Positions 8,333-17,665 of a stretch of DNA of 64,000 nt are shown one piece after another. Every line of letters begins with the position of its first letter. Within the stretch, counting starts at the first letter, position 1. The notes beneath the pieces are model-generated. The model made no database searches. It was not told the origin of the DNA and worked only from the letters and a program-made list of their open reading frames with translations. The translations under genes and the position numbers were made by a program. This DNA is from JACVRW01 sp963734025 (GTDB lineage Bacteria > Actinomycetota > Thermoleophilia > Solirubrobacterales > Thermoleophilaceae): the NCBI GenBank assembly GCA_963734025.1, contig CAVTFR010000014.1, forward strand, positions 186,001-250,000, in the 5' to 3' direction.

Positions 8333-9555
8333 ATGGAAGTTGAGATCGGACGCGGCAAGAAGGGTCGCCGCGCATATGGCTTCGATGACATCGCGATCGT
8401 GCCGAGCAGGCGCACGCGCGATCCGGACGACATAGACCTCGCCTGGACCCTCGGGCCGTATCGCTTCGAGCTACCGCTGCTCGCGTCCGCCATGGACGGC
8501 GTCGTCTCGCCCGAGACCGCCGGCATTCTCGGCAACCTCGGCGGGCTGGCCGTTCTCAACCTCGAGGGCATCTGGACGCGCTACGACGACGCCGGTGGCG
8601 AGCTCGAGCGGATTGCGCAGCAGCCGAAGGAGGTCGCGACCGGCGAGATGCAGCGCATCTACTCGGAGCCGGTGCGTGAGGACCTCGTCGCCCAGAGGAT
8701 CCGCGAGATCAAGGACCAGGGCGTCGTGGCGGCCGCCTCACTCACTCCGCAGCGCGTCCGCGATTACTACGAGACGGCGATCGAGGCGGGCCTCGACGTC
8801 CTCGTCATCCAGGGCACGGTGATCTCGGCCGAGCACGTCTCGACGCGCTCCGAGCCGCTCAACCTGAAGGAGTTCATCCGCGAGGTGCCCGTACCGGTCG
8901 TGGTCGGCGGCTGTGCGTCGTACGCGACCGGGCTGCATCTGATGCGCACCGGCGCCGTCGGTGTGCTCGTGGGCGTCGGCCCCGGCGCGGCCTGCACGAC
9001 GCGCGGCGTGCTCGGCATCGGCGTTCCGCAGGCAACCGCGATCGCGGACGTGGCGGCGGCGCGCTCGCAGCACATGCTCGAGACCGGTGAGTACGTGAAG
9101 GTGATCGCCGACGGCGGCATGCGTAACGGCGGCGACGTCTCCAAGGCGTTCGCGTGCGGCGCCGACGCCGTGATGATCGGCTCGCCGCTCGCGCGCGCCT
9201 ACGAGGCGCCCGGGCAGGGATACCACTGGGGCATGGCGACCTTCCACCCGACCCTGCCGCGGGGCGCGCGCGTGCAGACGGCCCAGAACGGCTCGCTCGA
9301 GCAGATCCTGCTCGGCCCGGCGCACGAGAACGACGGCACCTTCAACCTGATGGGCAGCCTGCGCACCTCGATGGCCACCTGCGGCTACGAGGACATCGCG
9401 GCCTTCCACAAGGCCGAGGTGATGGTGGCGCCGGCGCTTCTGTCGGAGGGCAAGCAGCTCCAGCGCGAGCAGGAGATCGGGATGGGCGCCACCTCGGCGG
9501 CGACGGCGCATCCGGAGTCGAACGGCATCGTGTCGGCGGATCCCGCGCTGGTTGA

Positions 9556-9559
<4 letters not shown>
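8333..9559 (+). CDS. guaB3: GuaB3-type IMP dehydrogenase family protein
   Basis: 408 aa. It is of the actinobacterial GuaB3 type (N-terminus MEVEIGRGKKGRRAYGFDDI, then IVPSRRTRDPDDID) and lacks the CBS pair of classical GuaB. The family is a TIM barrel related to IMP dehydrogenase and GMP reductase. Unlike mycobacterial GuaB3, the catalytic loop here keeps the cysteine: GPGAACTTR with Cys221, so IMP oxidation to XMP is chemically possible. The phosphate-binding strand ADGGMRNGGDVSKA and the following MIGSPLARA are present. The gene overlaps guaA as GTGA, so the pair may make GMP from IMP; no other IMP dehydrogenase is in the window. Confidence 0.88.
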
Positions 9560-11187
<1,628 letters not shown>

Positions 11188-11241
11188 GGGCGTTGCCCCG
11201 GCCCGCCTAGGGCCCGCTGCCCAGGGCGCGGGTCCTGTCCG

Positions 11242-11299
11242 GGGAAGTTTCCTTTCGGGCCCCTTCGCTTCGCTCGGGGCGCCGAAAGTTTGCCTTCCC
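11242..11299. repeat. Long interrupted inverted repeat downstream of guaA
   Basis: Paired arms: GGGAAG 11242-11247 with CTTCCC 11294-11299; CTTTCGG 11252-11258 with CCGAAAG 11282-11288; GCCCC 11259-11263 with GGGGC 11276-11280. It could terminate guaA transcription or be a dispersed palindromic repeat. The 229-base gap 11188-11416 also holds the promoter and operators below and no gene. Confidence 0.5.
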
Positions 11300-11355
11300 T
11301 CGGCCACCCGCGCGCGGGGCCGCGCTGGGCGGCGGCCATCGCGCCCGCTTGGCGG

Positions 11356-11370
11356 CTTTGCAATGCAAAG
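11356..11370. promoter_or_regulatory. Operator palindrome 1, CTTTGCAATGCAAAG
   Basis: Perfect seven-base arms around one central base. It overlaps the -35 (TTGCAA) of the downstream promoter. A second copy, CTTTGCGATGCAAAG, lies 33 bases away. Confidence 0.65.
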
Positions 11371-11386
11371 TGGTTTGCTGTATGGT
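11358..11386 (+). promoter_or_regulatory. Promoter of the membrane protein-regulator pair
   Basis: -35 TTGCAA at 11358-11363, a 17-base spacer, and -10 TATGGT at 11381-11386. Transcription would begin near 11393, inside operator 2. Both operators therefore block polymerase if occupied. Confidence 0.55.
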
Positions 11387-11388
11387 GA

Positions 11389-11403
11389 CTTTGCGATGCA
11401 AAG
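11389..11403. promoter_or_regulatory. Operator palindrome 2, CTTTGCGATGCAAAG
   Basis: Identical arms to operator 1 with one central change. It covers the expected transcription start and ends two bases before the GAGGAGG ribosome-binding site at 11405-11411. Centre-to-centre spacing of 33 bases is about three helical turns, placing both sites on one DNA face. Confidence 0.65.
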
Positions 11404-11416
11404 TGAGGAGGCACGA

Positions 11417-11965
11417 ATGGACCGGAGTGAGGCGGAGAGGACGATCCTCGACGTAGAGCGCCTGCGCCACAGCACGCGTCATGCGCTCAACCCGATCTGG
11501 TACCCGAACATCGCGTTCGGGCTGTTCTTCATCGGGACGGCAGTGGTGGTGTTCCTCGAGCTGGGCACGACGGCGGCCCTGGTCTACTGGCTGCTCGGCG
11601 GGCTGCTCACGATCGCCCTCGTGGTGCGTTTCTACGCGCGCGTCGAGCAATCACTGGGCGTCCAGAGCGCGATCCTCGACCCGTCGACGCTCGTCGTGCT
11701 CGCGCTGGTAGTGGGGGTGGTCGCCGCGAACGTGCTGGCGGAGGGCGAGGCGAGCGCATACGCACCGACCTATGTCGGCGCGGCCGGCACGCTGGCGCTG
11801 GGCGTCGTCCTGCGCGACCGCGTGGAGGTGGCGGCGGGAGTCGCGATCGCCCTGGTGGCCACGGCGGTCGCCGTGTTCAGCCCGGCCGAGCCGGGTGCGT
11901 GGGCCAACCTCGGCCTCGGCCTGTCGCTCCTCGTCGCCGGTCTCGTGAGCCGGGAGCGGGCGTGA
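11417..11965 (+). CDS. Polytopic membrane protein, 182 aa
   Basis: ATG at 11417 is set by GAGGAGG at 11405-11411; ATGs further upstream fall inside the operator. A short cytoplasmic N-terminus (SEAERTILDVERLRHSTRHA) is followed by about six membrane segments, near residues 32-50, 53-72, 90-107, 116-130, 136-153 and 158-176. No enzymatic motif is visible. The gene overlaps the winged-helix regulator as GTGA and shares its promoter, an arrangement common for small membrane proteins repressed by a co-encoded regulator. Function unknown. Confidence 0.7.
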   Translation: MDRSEAERTILDVERLRHSTRHALNPIWYPNIAFGLFFIGTAVVVFLELGTTAALVYWLLGGLLTIALVVRFYARVEQSLGVQSAILDPSTLVVLALVVGVVAANVLAEGEASAYAPTYVGAAGTLALGVVLRDRVEVAAGVAIALVATAVAVFSPAEPGAWANLGLGLSLLVAGLVSRERA

Positions 11966-12309
11966 CGCACCCGGCCCAGCGGCTGGACGACACGGTCCAT
12001 CAGCGCGTGCGGCTCGGGATCCTCGCCGTGCTGAGCGAGGCCAGCTGGGCCGACTTCGGCTACCTGCGCGACGCCCTCGAGCTCACCGACGGCAACCTCT
12101 CGCGCCACATCGCGGTCCTCGAGGAGGCGGGCCTCGTCAAGGTCGAGAAGGGCTACGAGAGCAAGCGTCCGCGCACCAGGGTGCAGGCGACGCGCGCCGG
12201 GCGGGCGGCCCTCAAGGCCGAGGTCGCCGCGTTGCAGGAGCTGATAACCCAGGTTGAGGGCAGCGGGGCCGGTGCGACGCCGGGAGCTCGGCGCCGGCTC
12301 AGCGCTTGA
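11962..12309 (+). CDS. Winged-helix transcriptional regulator
   Basis: 115 aa from GTG at 11962. A single winged-helix domain (about 12-95) of the ArsR/MarR-like class: VRLGILAVLSEASWADFGYL, then recognition helix GNLSRHIAVLEEAGLV near 44-59, and the wing KGYESKRPRTRVQATRAGR. The short form without a ligand domain is typical of regulators that sit beside one membrane protein gene. I infer that it binds the two CTTTGCnnTGCAAAG palindromes over its own promoter. Its 3' end overlaps the convergent small gene by 11 bases. Confidence 0.8.
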   Translation: MTHPAQRLDDTVHQRVRLGILAVLSEASWADFGYLRDALELTDGNLSRHIAVLEEAGLVKVEKGYESKRPRTRVQATRAGRAALKAEVAALQELITQVEGSGAGATPGARRRLSA

Positions 12310-12463
12310 ACTCTGTGGGCGGCCAGTCCTCGGGCCGCATCGAGCCGACCGTCCGCTCGCGCGGCTTCTGGTTGACGTTCCGCCACGAGCGCCGGGAGTC
12401 CGCACCGAACAGCGGGCCAAACACGATCACGAACAGCATCACGAGGACCAGGATGAGTGCCAC
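12299..12463 (-). CDS. Small membrane protein, 54 aa
   Basis: GTG at 12463 (VALILVLVMLFVIVF...). One N-terminal membrane segment (1-16) is followed by a basic then polar cytoplasmic or periplasmic tail containing RRSWRNVNQKPRERTVG and ending DWPPTEFKR. TAACAT at 12483-12488 is a possible -10. The reading frame continues further upstream through the guaA-like repeat, but the peptide there is the reverse of guaA coding sequence, so I start at the GTG. No family is recognised. It is the last gene inside the repeat-bounded block. Confidence 0.5.
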   Translation of the reverse strand: MALILVLVMLFVIVFGPLFGADSRRSWRNVNQKPRERTVGSMRPEDWPPTEFKR

Positions 12464-12494
12464 CGTTCCGTCGATGTGACGAATGTTACGACCA

Positions 12495-12519
12495 CCCGAG
12501 ACGATCGAGTGGGAATAGG
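12495..12519 (+). repeat. Direct repeat, copy 2 (guaA 3'-end duplicate, attR-like)
   Basis: 23 of 25 bases match 11164-11188, with the core GACGATCGAGTGGGA at 12500-12514 exact. Read in the guaA frame it would encode the same TIEWE ending. It marks the right edge of a 1.33-kb segment. Confidence 0.6.
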
Positions 12520-12645
12520 TTCGATCCAGGGCCGGGCCACCAGCGCGCCGGAGGGCCGGCGCCGCGGAGGTCTCCACGGCACCGGCCCGCTCCAGGCGAG
12601 CGTGCGGCTCCACGCCGGTCTCGACCTCGAGTCAGCCGCTCAGCG

Positions 12646-13047
12646 TCAGTTCTGCGGGGGCAGCGCGCCGCGGACAGGCCACTTGGGGTGGACGCCCTCG
12701 GACCGCGGCAGCTCGAAGGCCTTTCCCCCGGAGGGTGTCACCTCTGGCGTGCCCTCCTCGGGGCCACCGTCGTAGCGGGGGGCCACCCCGGTGTCGCCGT
12801 TCGTCTCGGGCACCGCGCGCGGGCCCGCCTGCGGACGGCCGTCGGCCCTGAAGTCGCCGTACTCGGGCGCTGCCGGCTGGGCGCTGTTCGCTCCGATGGA
12901 GTCGTCGCCCTCGTTGGCCACGATCGCGACGGCCACTGTCAGACCCACCAGGGCAACCAGTGCCACGGCGAGCAGTGCTCGAAGCTGGTCGTAGCGCGAG
13001 CGCAGAACGACCGCGGGGTGCTGTTGCTGCAGTGCCTTGCCCATCAT
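12646..13047 (-). CDS. Membrane-anchored hypothetical protein, 133 aa
   Basis: ATG at 13047, set by AGGAGG a few bases upstream. A short basic cytoplasmic N-terminus (MMGKALQQQHPAVVLRSRY) precedes one membrane segment (about 24-44; LLAVALVALVGLTVAVAIVA). An extracytoplasmic, Pro/Gly/Glu-rich and probably disordered tail of 85 residues follows. I recognise no domain. It lies downstream of the secreted-protein operon at 13222-14405, separated from it by a terminator, so it is probably transcribed alone. Confidence 0.6.
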   Translation of the reverse strand: MMGKALQQQHPAVVLRSRYDQLRALLAVALVALVGLTVAVAIVANEGDDSIGANSAQPAAPEYGDFRADGRPQAGPRAVPETNGDTGVAPRYDGGPEEGTPEVTPSGGKAFELPRSEGVHPKWPVRGALPPQN

Positions 13048-13168
13048 GTGCCTCCTGTCGCGGGATGGTGCGGTTTCGGTTCGTGAGGCGATCGTGCTGG
13101 TTGGTGGCTGCAGTCCGCCCACAGCTCGGTAACAGCGCGCTTCAATGGATCGCCAATGTGCGTCCAAG

Positions 13169-13198
13169 ACCGACGGGCCCCTCTCAGGGCCCGTCGGT
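13169..13198. terminator. Strong hairpin, 12-pair perfect stem
   Basis: ACCGACGGGCCC (13169-13180), loop CTCTCA, then GGGCCCGTCGGT (13187-13198). It lies just beyond the stop of the secreted protein on the minus strand and upstream of the next minus gene. TTT follows in the plus direction, so it can act both ways. Confidence 0.75.
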
Positions 13199-13221
13199 TT
13201 CGCGAGTCCGCCGTGCGGGAT

Positions 13222-14043
13222 CTATCTCAACGTGATCGACTCACGTGCACTGGAGACGTTGCCGAAATCGTCGCTGGCGGTGACCCGGACCTTGACGACG
13301 ACGCTCCCCTTCGAAGCGAGCCGTCCGATCGTGTGATAAGGCCCGAGGGGAATCGCCAGCTTGAGCGCTGTCTTCCCGGACAGATCGGATGCGGCCGCGC
13401 TCAGGAGCTTCGACTGCCTCTTGACGCCCGGGGCGGCGATGGTGACGAAACCCTGGGCTACTGCGGTGCAGGGCTCACCGGGGCACGAGAGCCCCACGGT
13501 GACGGTCTTCCGGCTGCGCTGCTGGGTCGTACGGATGTTCGTCACCAGGGACGGGGCGGTCGCGTCGCCAAGGGCGCTCCATGACACCGGCTCGCTGGGG
13601 CAGGATGCGGGGAGCTGCGGTCGCCCCCCGAATCGCCCGCCGCCGACGGGACTCAGGTCGAACGAGCCACTCGCCACGCCGGGAGCCGTGAAGGAGCCGC
13701 TTATCCAGAGGCTGGGCGACAGCGCTCCGGCGAACGCGTGGTTCTCGATCGCGAGCCCAGGCGCGACTGGAGCGATTGGAGGCCCAGGAGCGCCGGGAGG
13801 CCGGTAGGGAGCCCAGGGGCCCTGTCCGCAGAACTCACCCTGCTCACTGGTCACCTCGAACTCCGCCAGCCGCGTGCCGCTCGGCGACACCTCGAACTTG
13901 ACGGTGCCGCCCTTGTCCTCGCCGGTGCCGCCCCGGTACTCGCCGACGTACCTGCCACCGGGGAGCTCTTGCGCCTGCCCGGGGGCGGCACCCACCAGCG
14001 CTATGCCGACAGCGATCAGACCTGCGGCGCCCACATGTCTCAT
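13222..14043 (-). CDS. Secreted hypothetical protein, 273 aa
   Basis: Signal peptide at residues 1-24 (ending GAAPGQAQ). The mature part begins with a beta-rich region (GRYVGEYRGGTGEDKGGTVK) and later has Cys residues near 72, 144, 186 and 191, two of them in LSCPGEPC. The C-terminal third reads like an immunoglobulin-type or fibronectin-like strand repeat ending KVRVTASDDFGNVSSARES. No catalytic motif is visible. The start overlaps the upstream gene as ATGA, so the two are one operon, divergent from the ABC exporter. Confidence 0.65.
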   Translation of the reverse strand: MRHVGAAGLIAVGIALVGAAPGQAQELPGGRYVGEYRGGTGEDKGGTVKFEVSPSGTRLAEFEVTSEQGEFCGQGPWAPYRPPGAPGPPIAPVAPGLAIENHAFAGALSPSLWISGSFTAPGVASGSFDLSPVGGGRFGGRPQLPASCPSEPVSWSALGDATAPSLVTNIRTTQQRSRKTVTVGLSCPGEPCTAVAQGFVTIAAPGVKRQSKLLSAAASDLSGKTALKLAIPLGPYHTIGRLASKGSVVVKVRVTASDDFGNVSSARESITLR

Positions 14044-14405
14044 ACCGGCTCACCTTCTGCGACGCCGACGGGCCCGGCCCTGCCCTCAGGCGCGTCCCTG
14101 CGGTGGGTCGACACCAGCAGCCCGGCGCCGATGGCAAGGACCAGAAGCGTGACGCCGCCGGCGAGCAGCGCGGCGTCCGCACCGTCGAGATTGCCGCCGC
14201 TGGGGAAAGCCGTCTGCCCCTCTTGGCACACTGCCAAGGGCGAGGGCTGCGCCTCGGTCGTCGTGGCGGCACCGTCGGTGCACGCCTGGGGGTAGAAAGC
14301 AGGTGACTTGGCGGTTGCCGGCGCGACCACGGCCAGGCTGACCGCGAATGCGAGTCCCAGAGCCGTCCACCTGCGCCGTCGTCGTCGTCGAAGGTCAAGC
14401 TTCAT
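14040..14405 (-). CDS. Exported hypothetical protein with C-terminal membrane anchor
   Basis: 121 aa. ATG at 14405 is set by AGAGGAGG. A very basic start (MKLDLRRRRRRRW) leads into a signal sequence (to about residue 32, ATA-K). A short extracellular part follows with two cysteines (about 42 and 60), then a membrane segment near 79-97 and a polar tail. The architecture resembles a small surface-anchored protein. It is first in the operon with the secreted protein at 13222 and is divergently transcribed from the ABC exporter, suggesting shared control. Confidence 0.6.
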   Translation of the reverse strand: MKLDLRRRRRRRWTALGLAFAVSLAVVAPATAKSPAFYPQACTDGAATTTEAQPSPLAVCQEGQTAFPSGGNLDGADAALLAGGVTLLVLAIGAGLLVSTHRRDAPEGRAGPVGVAEGEPV

Positions 14406-14540
14406 GGTTGCCTCCTCTCGGGGTAAACCACGACGCTAAGTCGGACCGCGTGTGCCGCCAATCCGGCTGGCGGGCATCTTCAGACCCCCGGCTAGCAGGG
14501 CACGCACCGACCCGCTGGCCCGGTTGACAGCGTGCTCGCA

Positions 14541-14556
14541 GAGGAGTCAACTCCTC
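14541..14556 (+). promoter_or_regulatory. Palindrome over the ribosome-binding site of the ABC ATPase gene
   Basis: GAGGAGTCAACTCCTC: seven-base arms with a two-base centre. The left arm contains the GAGGAG Shine-Dalgarno. In RNA the loop would be too tight for full pairing, so a DNA operator is at least as likely. TTGACA at 14524-14529 is a consensus -35 just upstream. Confidence 0.45.
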
Positions 14557-14558
14557 AT

Positions 14559-15266
14559 ATGGACGAGGTTCTCCTTGTCCGCGGACTTCGCAAGAGCTTC
14601 GAATCCGGCGGCGAGCCCGTGAGGGCGCTCCGAGGTGCGAGCCTCGATCTGAGGCGCGGCGAGTTCGTCGCGGTCACGGGTCCGTCGGGATGCGGAAAGT
14701 CCACGCTGCTGAACGTCATTGCGGGCGTTGACACGCCGACCGGAGGCGACGTGGTGCTGGCCGGCCACTCGCTGGCGGACAGTGATGAGGACGAGCGCGC
14801 GCGCGTGCGACGGGCGCACATCGGCTTCGTGTTCCAGTTCTTCAACCTGATCGAGGGGATGACCACCCTCGAGAACGTCACTCTGGCTGCGGTGATCGCC
14901 GGTGCTCCTCGCCGGCGCGCGGAGGCGAGCGCGCGAGGTCTGCTGGAGTTGCTGCGCCTGGCCGATAAGGCAACCGACCCACCCGGCGTCTTGTCAGGTG
15001 GCCAGCGTCAGCGTCTGGCGATAGCGCGCGCCCTCGTGAACGAGCCCACGCTGCTGCTGGCCGACGAGCCGACGGGCGCTCTCGACTCTGCGGGTGCGGC
15101 GGAGGTGCTGGAGCTGTTCCGGCACCTTCATGACGACGGTCAGACGATCCTCATGGTGACCCACGACGACCAGGTGGCTGCGGCGGCCGAGCGAGCGGTC
15201 TCCATGCGGGACGGGCGCATTCGCGCCGATGCACCGCAGCGCCTCGCCTACGTCACGGGGACATGA
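14559..15266 (+). CDS. ABC transporter ATP-binding protein (MacB/LolD type)
   Basis: 235 aa from ATG at 14559; an in-frame GTG at 14532 would add nine residues. All ABC motifs are present: Walker A GPSGCGKST near 40-48, Q-loop FQFFNL, signature LSGGQRQRLAIARAL near 144-158, Walker B LLLADEPTGALDS near 164-176 and the H-loop VTHD. It belongs to the LolD/MacB/FtsE group, which pairs with FtsX-like permeases for lipoprotein or antimicrobial-peptide extrusion. The permease gene follows one base later. Confidence 0.92.
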   Translation: MDEVLLVRGLRKSFESGGEPVRALRGASLDLRRGEFVAVTGPSGCGKSTLLNVIAGVDTPTGGDVVLAGHSLADSDEDERARVRRAHIGFVFQFFNLIEGMTTLENVTLAAVIAGAPRRRAEASARGLLELLRLADKATDPPGVLSGGQRQRLAIARALVNEPTLLLADEPTGALDSAGAAEVLELFRHLHDDGQTILMVTHDDQVAAAAERAVSMRDGRIRADAPQRLAYVTGT

Positions 15267-15267
15267 G

Positions 15268-17664
15268 ATGTCCCCCGTGTGGTTCCGCCTGCGCACCGAG
15301 CTTCGCTCGCGGTGGCGTTCGTGGCTGCCGCTGGCCGCCCTGGCGGGAATCGCCGCCGGCGTCGTCCTCGCGACCGCGGCCGGCGCGCAGCGGACGGAAA
15401 CCGCGATTGCCCGCTACCGGGCCGGGGCAGAGGTATTCGACGTCTGGGTCGCCAGGGGCGCGCTCTGGGACCTCAAGCTCGATTTCTCGCGGGTCGAGCG
15501 GCTGCCGCAGGTCATTCAGGCCAGGCGTTCCCTAAACCTTGCGTTCTGGGCACGCACCGAGGGCGGCCGCCCGCTCACGGTCACGAACTCCGAGCTCAAC
15601 GTGGCGATCGACGGCCCGGATGGGGCCAGGAACCACCCCAAGATGCTCGCGGGCCGGGTACCCCACCCGTCGAGGCCGAACGAGCTCTACGCCGGCTCCG
15701 CGGCGGCCGAAAGGTTCGGCCTCGAGGTCGGCAGCCGGATCCGGGTGCGCGTCGCGACGCCGCGCGAAGTGGCGAGGATCGATGCGACCGGGGAGCACGA
15801 CGTGCGTGCCCGTCCCGAGACGGCCGGCGACGGCCTTCTCCTCACAATGCGTGTGGTTGGGATTTCGGCCGAGGTCCAGTCCGAGGATGCGCTGGGCTGG
15901 TTCTCGACCTCGTCGGGGCTGTACGACAAGTACGGTGGACAGCTTGGCGTTTACACCGCGCTCGACGGGGTTCGGCTCAGGCGAGGGGACGCCGACCTGG
16001 CCGCATTTCGGGCCGGGGTCGAGCGGATAGCCGGTGGCGGAGAGGTCGGGGTCTACCCGTACCGAAACTGGATCACGAAGCTGCAGAGCTCGATCCACCT
16101 CCAGGCCCAGGCACTGTGGCTGCTCGCGATCCTCGGCGGGGTATCCGCGCTGCTTCTTATAGGCCAGGCGCTCGCGCGTCAGACCGCTCTCGAGTCCGCC
16201 GACTATCCGCTGCTGCGCGCTCTCGGGATGACCCGTCGCCAGCTGTTTGCGCTCGCCATGGTGCGCGTCGCCCCCGTCGCCCTGGTTGCGGGCCTGCTGG
16301 CCGTCGGCGTTGCGGCGGCCCTCTCGCCGCTCGCCCCGATCGGCGCCGCGCGCACCGCGGAGCCCGATCCCGGCTTGGCGCTCGGCGCGCTGGTCATCGC
16401 CGGTGGCGCGGCGACGGCCATCCTCGTCCTCCTGGCGGCGCTCGTCCCGGCCTGGAGGGCGGCATGGATGGCGGAAGATCACGATCGCCGGCGAGTCCCC
16501 GCAGGTATCGGGTTGCTGGCTCGTTCCGGCCTGTCCCCATCCGGCTTTTCGGGCGTGCGGATGGCGCTGGAGCGCGGTCGCGGGCGAACGGCCGTGCCTG
16601 TCGGCCCCACGCTCCTCGCCGCCGTCGTCGGTGTCGCGGCGATTGTCGCAACGCTCACCGTGTCGGCGAGTGCCGACCATCTCCTCTCCACTCCCAGGCT
16701 CTACGGTCAGGACTGGGATGCGCTGATCGGGGACGCGAGCGCGCCCAGCCTTCCCGATCGACTCGTCGACCGCGTGCGCGCCGATCCAGGGATCGGAGGC
16801 CTGGCGGCCGCCACCGTTCGCGACACCCAAGTCGGGGGCGAAACCACTTCTGTGCTCGCGTGGGATTCCCTTCGAGGCTCGCTCTCACCGACGCTTGTGG
16901 AGGGTCGACTCCCGCGTGCGTCAGACGAGATCGTGCTGGGCACGCGCACCGCCGATGCCCTCGGGACCGGGGTCGGCGAGCGGGTCAGCGGCAAGAGCGG
17001 CGACCGCGCGGTCGGGTACCGGGTCGTAGGGCGGGCGGTGATGCCGGACTTTGGGGTAGCCGGGGCCGCGGCGCTGGCACTGGGCAACGGCGCGGCGATG
17101 ACGTTTCGGGGCATGAAGCGACTTGTTCCCCGCGCCGAGCCGAACGTCCTCATGGTCGATCTGGCTCCCGGCGCGGAGCGCGCCGCCACACTCGAGCGGC
17201 TCGAGCGGAGGTTCTCGGCGACGCTGCCGCTGCGGCCGGCCGAGGTCGGCAATTGGGGGCGGGTCGGTGAGTTCCCGGTCCTGATCGCGTCGCTCGTGGC
17301 CGCCGCCGCGGCGGCGCTCCTCGCGCATGCGCTGCTGACCTCGATCCGGCGCCGCGGGCGCGAGATCGCCATCCTCAAGACGCTCGGCTTCGAGCGTCAT
17401 GACATCAGGGCGACGGTCGCGTGGCAGGCGACCACGATCGCCGCCGTGGGGCTGCTTGCAGGGGTGCCGATCGGCCTGGGCATCGGCCGCTTCGCCTGGA
17501 ACCTCTTTGCGGCTGACCTCGGGGTGGCGTCGGAGCCGGTCGTGCCGGTTTGGCCAGGGCTGCTCGTCCTCCCGGCCGCCGTGCTGCTGGCGAACCTGGT
17601 CGCGCTGCTCCCAGGCCGAATCGCCGCCGCCACACCACCCGGCGCCGTCCTCAGGACGGAGTGA
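15268..17664 (+). CDS. FtsX-like ABC permease
   Basis: 798 aa. Eight membrane segments in two FtsX sets: one N-terminal (19-37), three near 281-301, 326-352 and 370-395, one near 444-468, and three C-terminal near 669-694, 721-745 and 759-785. Two large extracytoplasmic loops lie between. This is the MacB-like mechanotransmission layout, with no substrate channel. The ATG at 15268 starts one base after the ATPase stop. The sensor kinase follows directly, so the exporter probably serves a peptide- or envelope-stress response. The cargo is unknown. Confidence 0.88.
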   Translation: MSPVWFRLRTELRSRWRSWLPLAALAGIAAGVVLATAAGAQRTETAIARYRAGAEVFDVWVARGALWDLKLDFSRVERLPQVIQARRSLNLAFWARTEGGRPLTVTNSELNVAIDGPDGARNHPKMLAGRVPHPSRPNELYAGSAAAERFGLEVGSRIRVRVATPREVARIDATGEHDVRARPETAGDGLLLTMRVVGISAEVQSEDALGWFSTSSGLYDKYGGQLGVYTALDGVRLRRGDADLAAFRAGVERIAGGGEVGVYPYRNWITKLQSSIHLQAQALWLLAILGGVSALLLIGQALARQTALESADYPLLRALGMTRRQLFALAMVRVAPVALVAGLLAVGVAAALSPLAPIGAARTAEPDPGLALGALVIAGGAATAILVLLAALVPAWRAAWMAEDHDRRRVPAGIGLLARSGLSPSGFSGVRMALERGRGRTAVPVGPTLLAAVVGVAAIVATLTVSASADHLLSTPRLYGQDWDALIGDASAPSLPDRLVDRVRADPGIGGLAAATVRDTQVGGETTSVLAWDSLRGSLSPTLVEGRLPRASDEIVLGTRTADALGTGVGERVSGKSGDRAVGYRVVGRAVMPDFGVAGAAALALGNGAAMTFRGMKRLVPRAEPNVLMVDLAPGAERAATLERLERRFSATLPLRPAEVGNWGRVGEFPVLIASLVAAAAAALLAHALLTSIRRRGREIAILKTLGFERHDIRATVAWQATTIAAVGLLAGVPIGLGIGRFAWNLFAADLGVASEPVVPVWPGLLVLPAAVLLANLVALLPGRIAAATPPGAVLRTE

Positions 17665-17665
17665 G

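Noticed and set aside
12516..12529. tRNA-like T-arm sequence GGTTCGATCC next to the second guaA repeat
   Set aside because: No matching acceptor, D-arm or anticodon arm can be folded around it.
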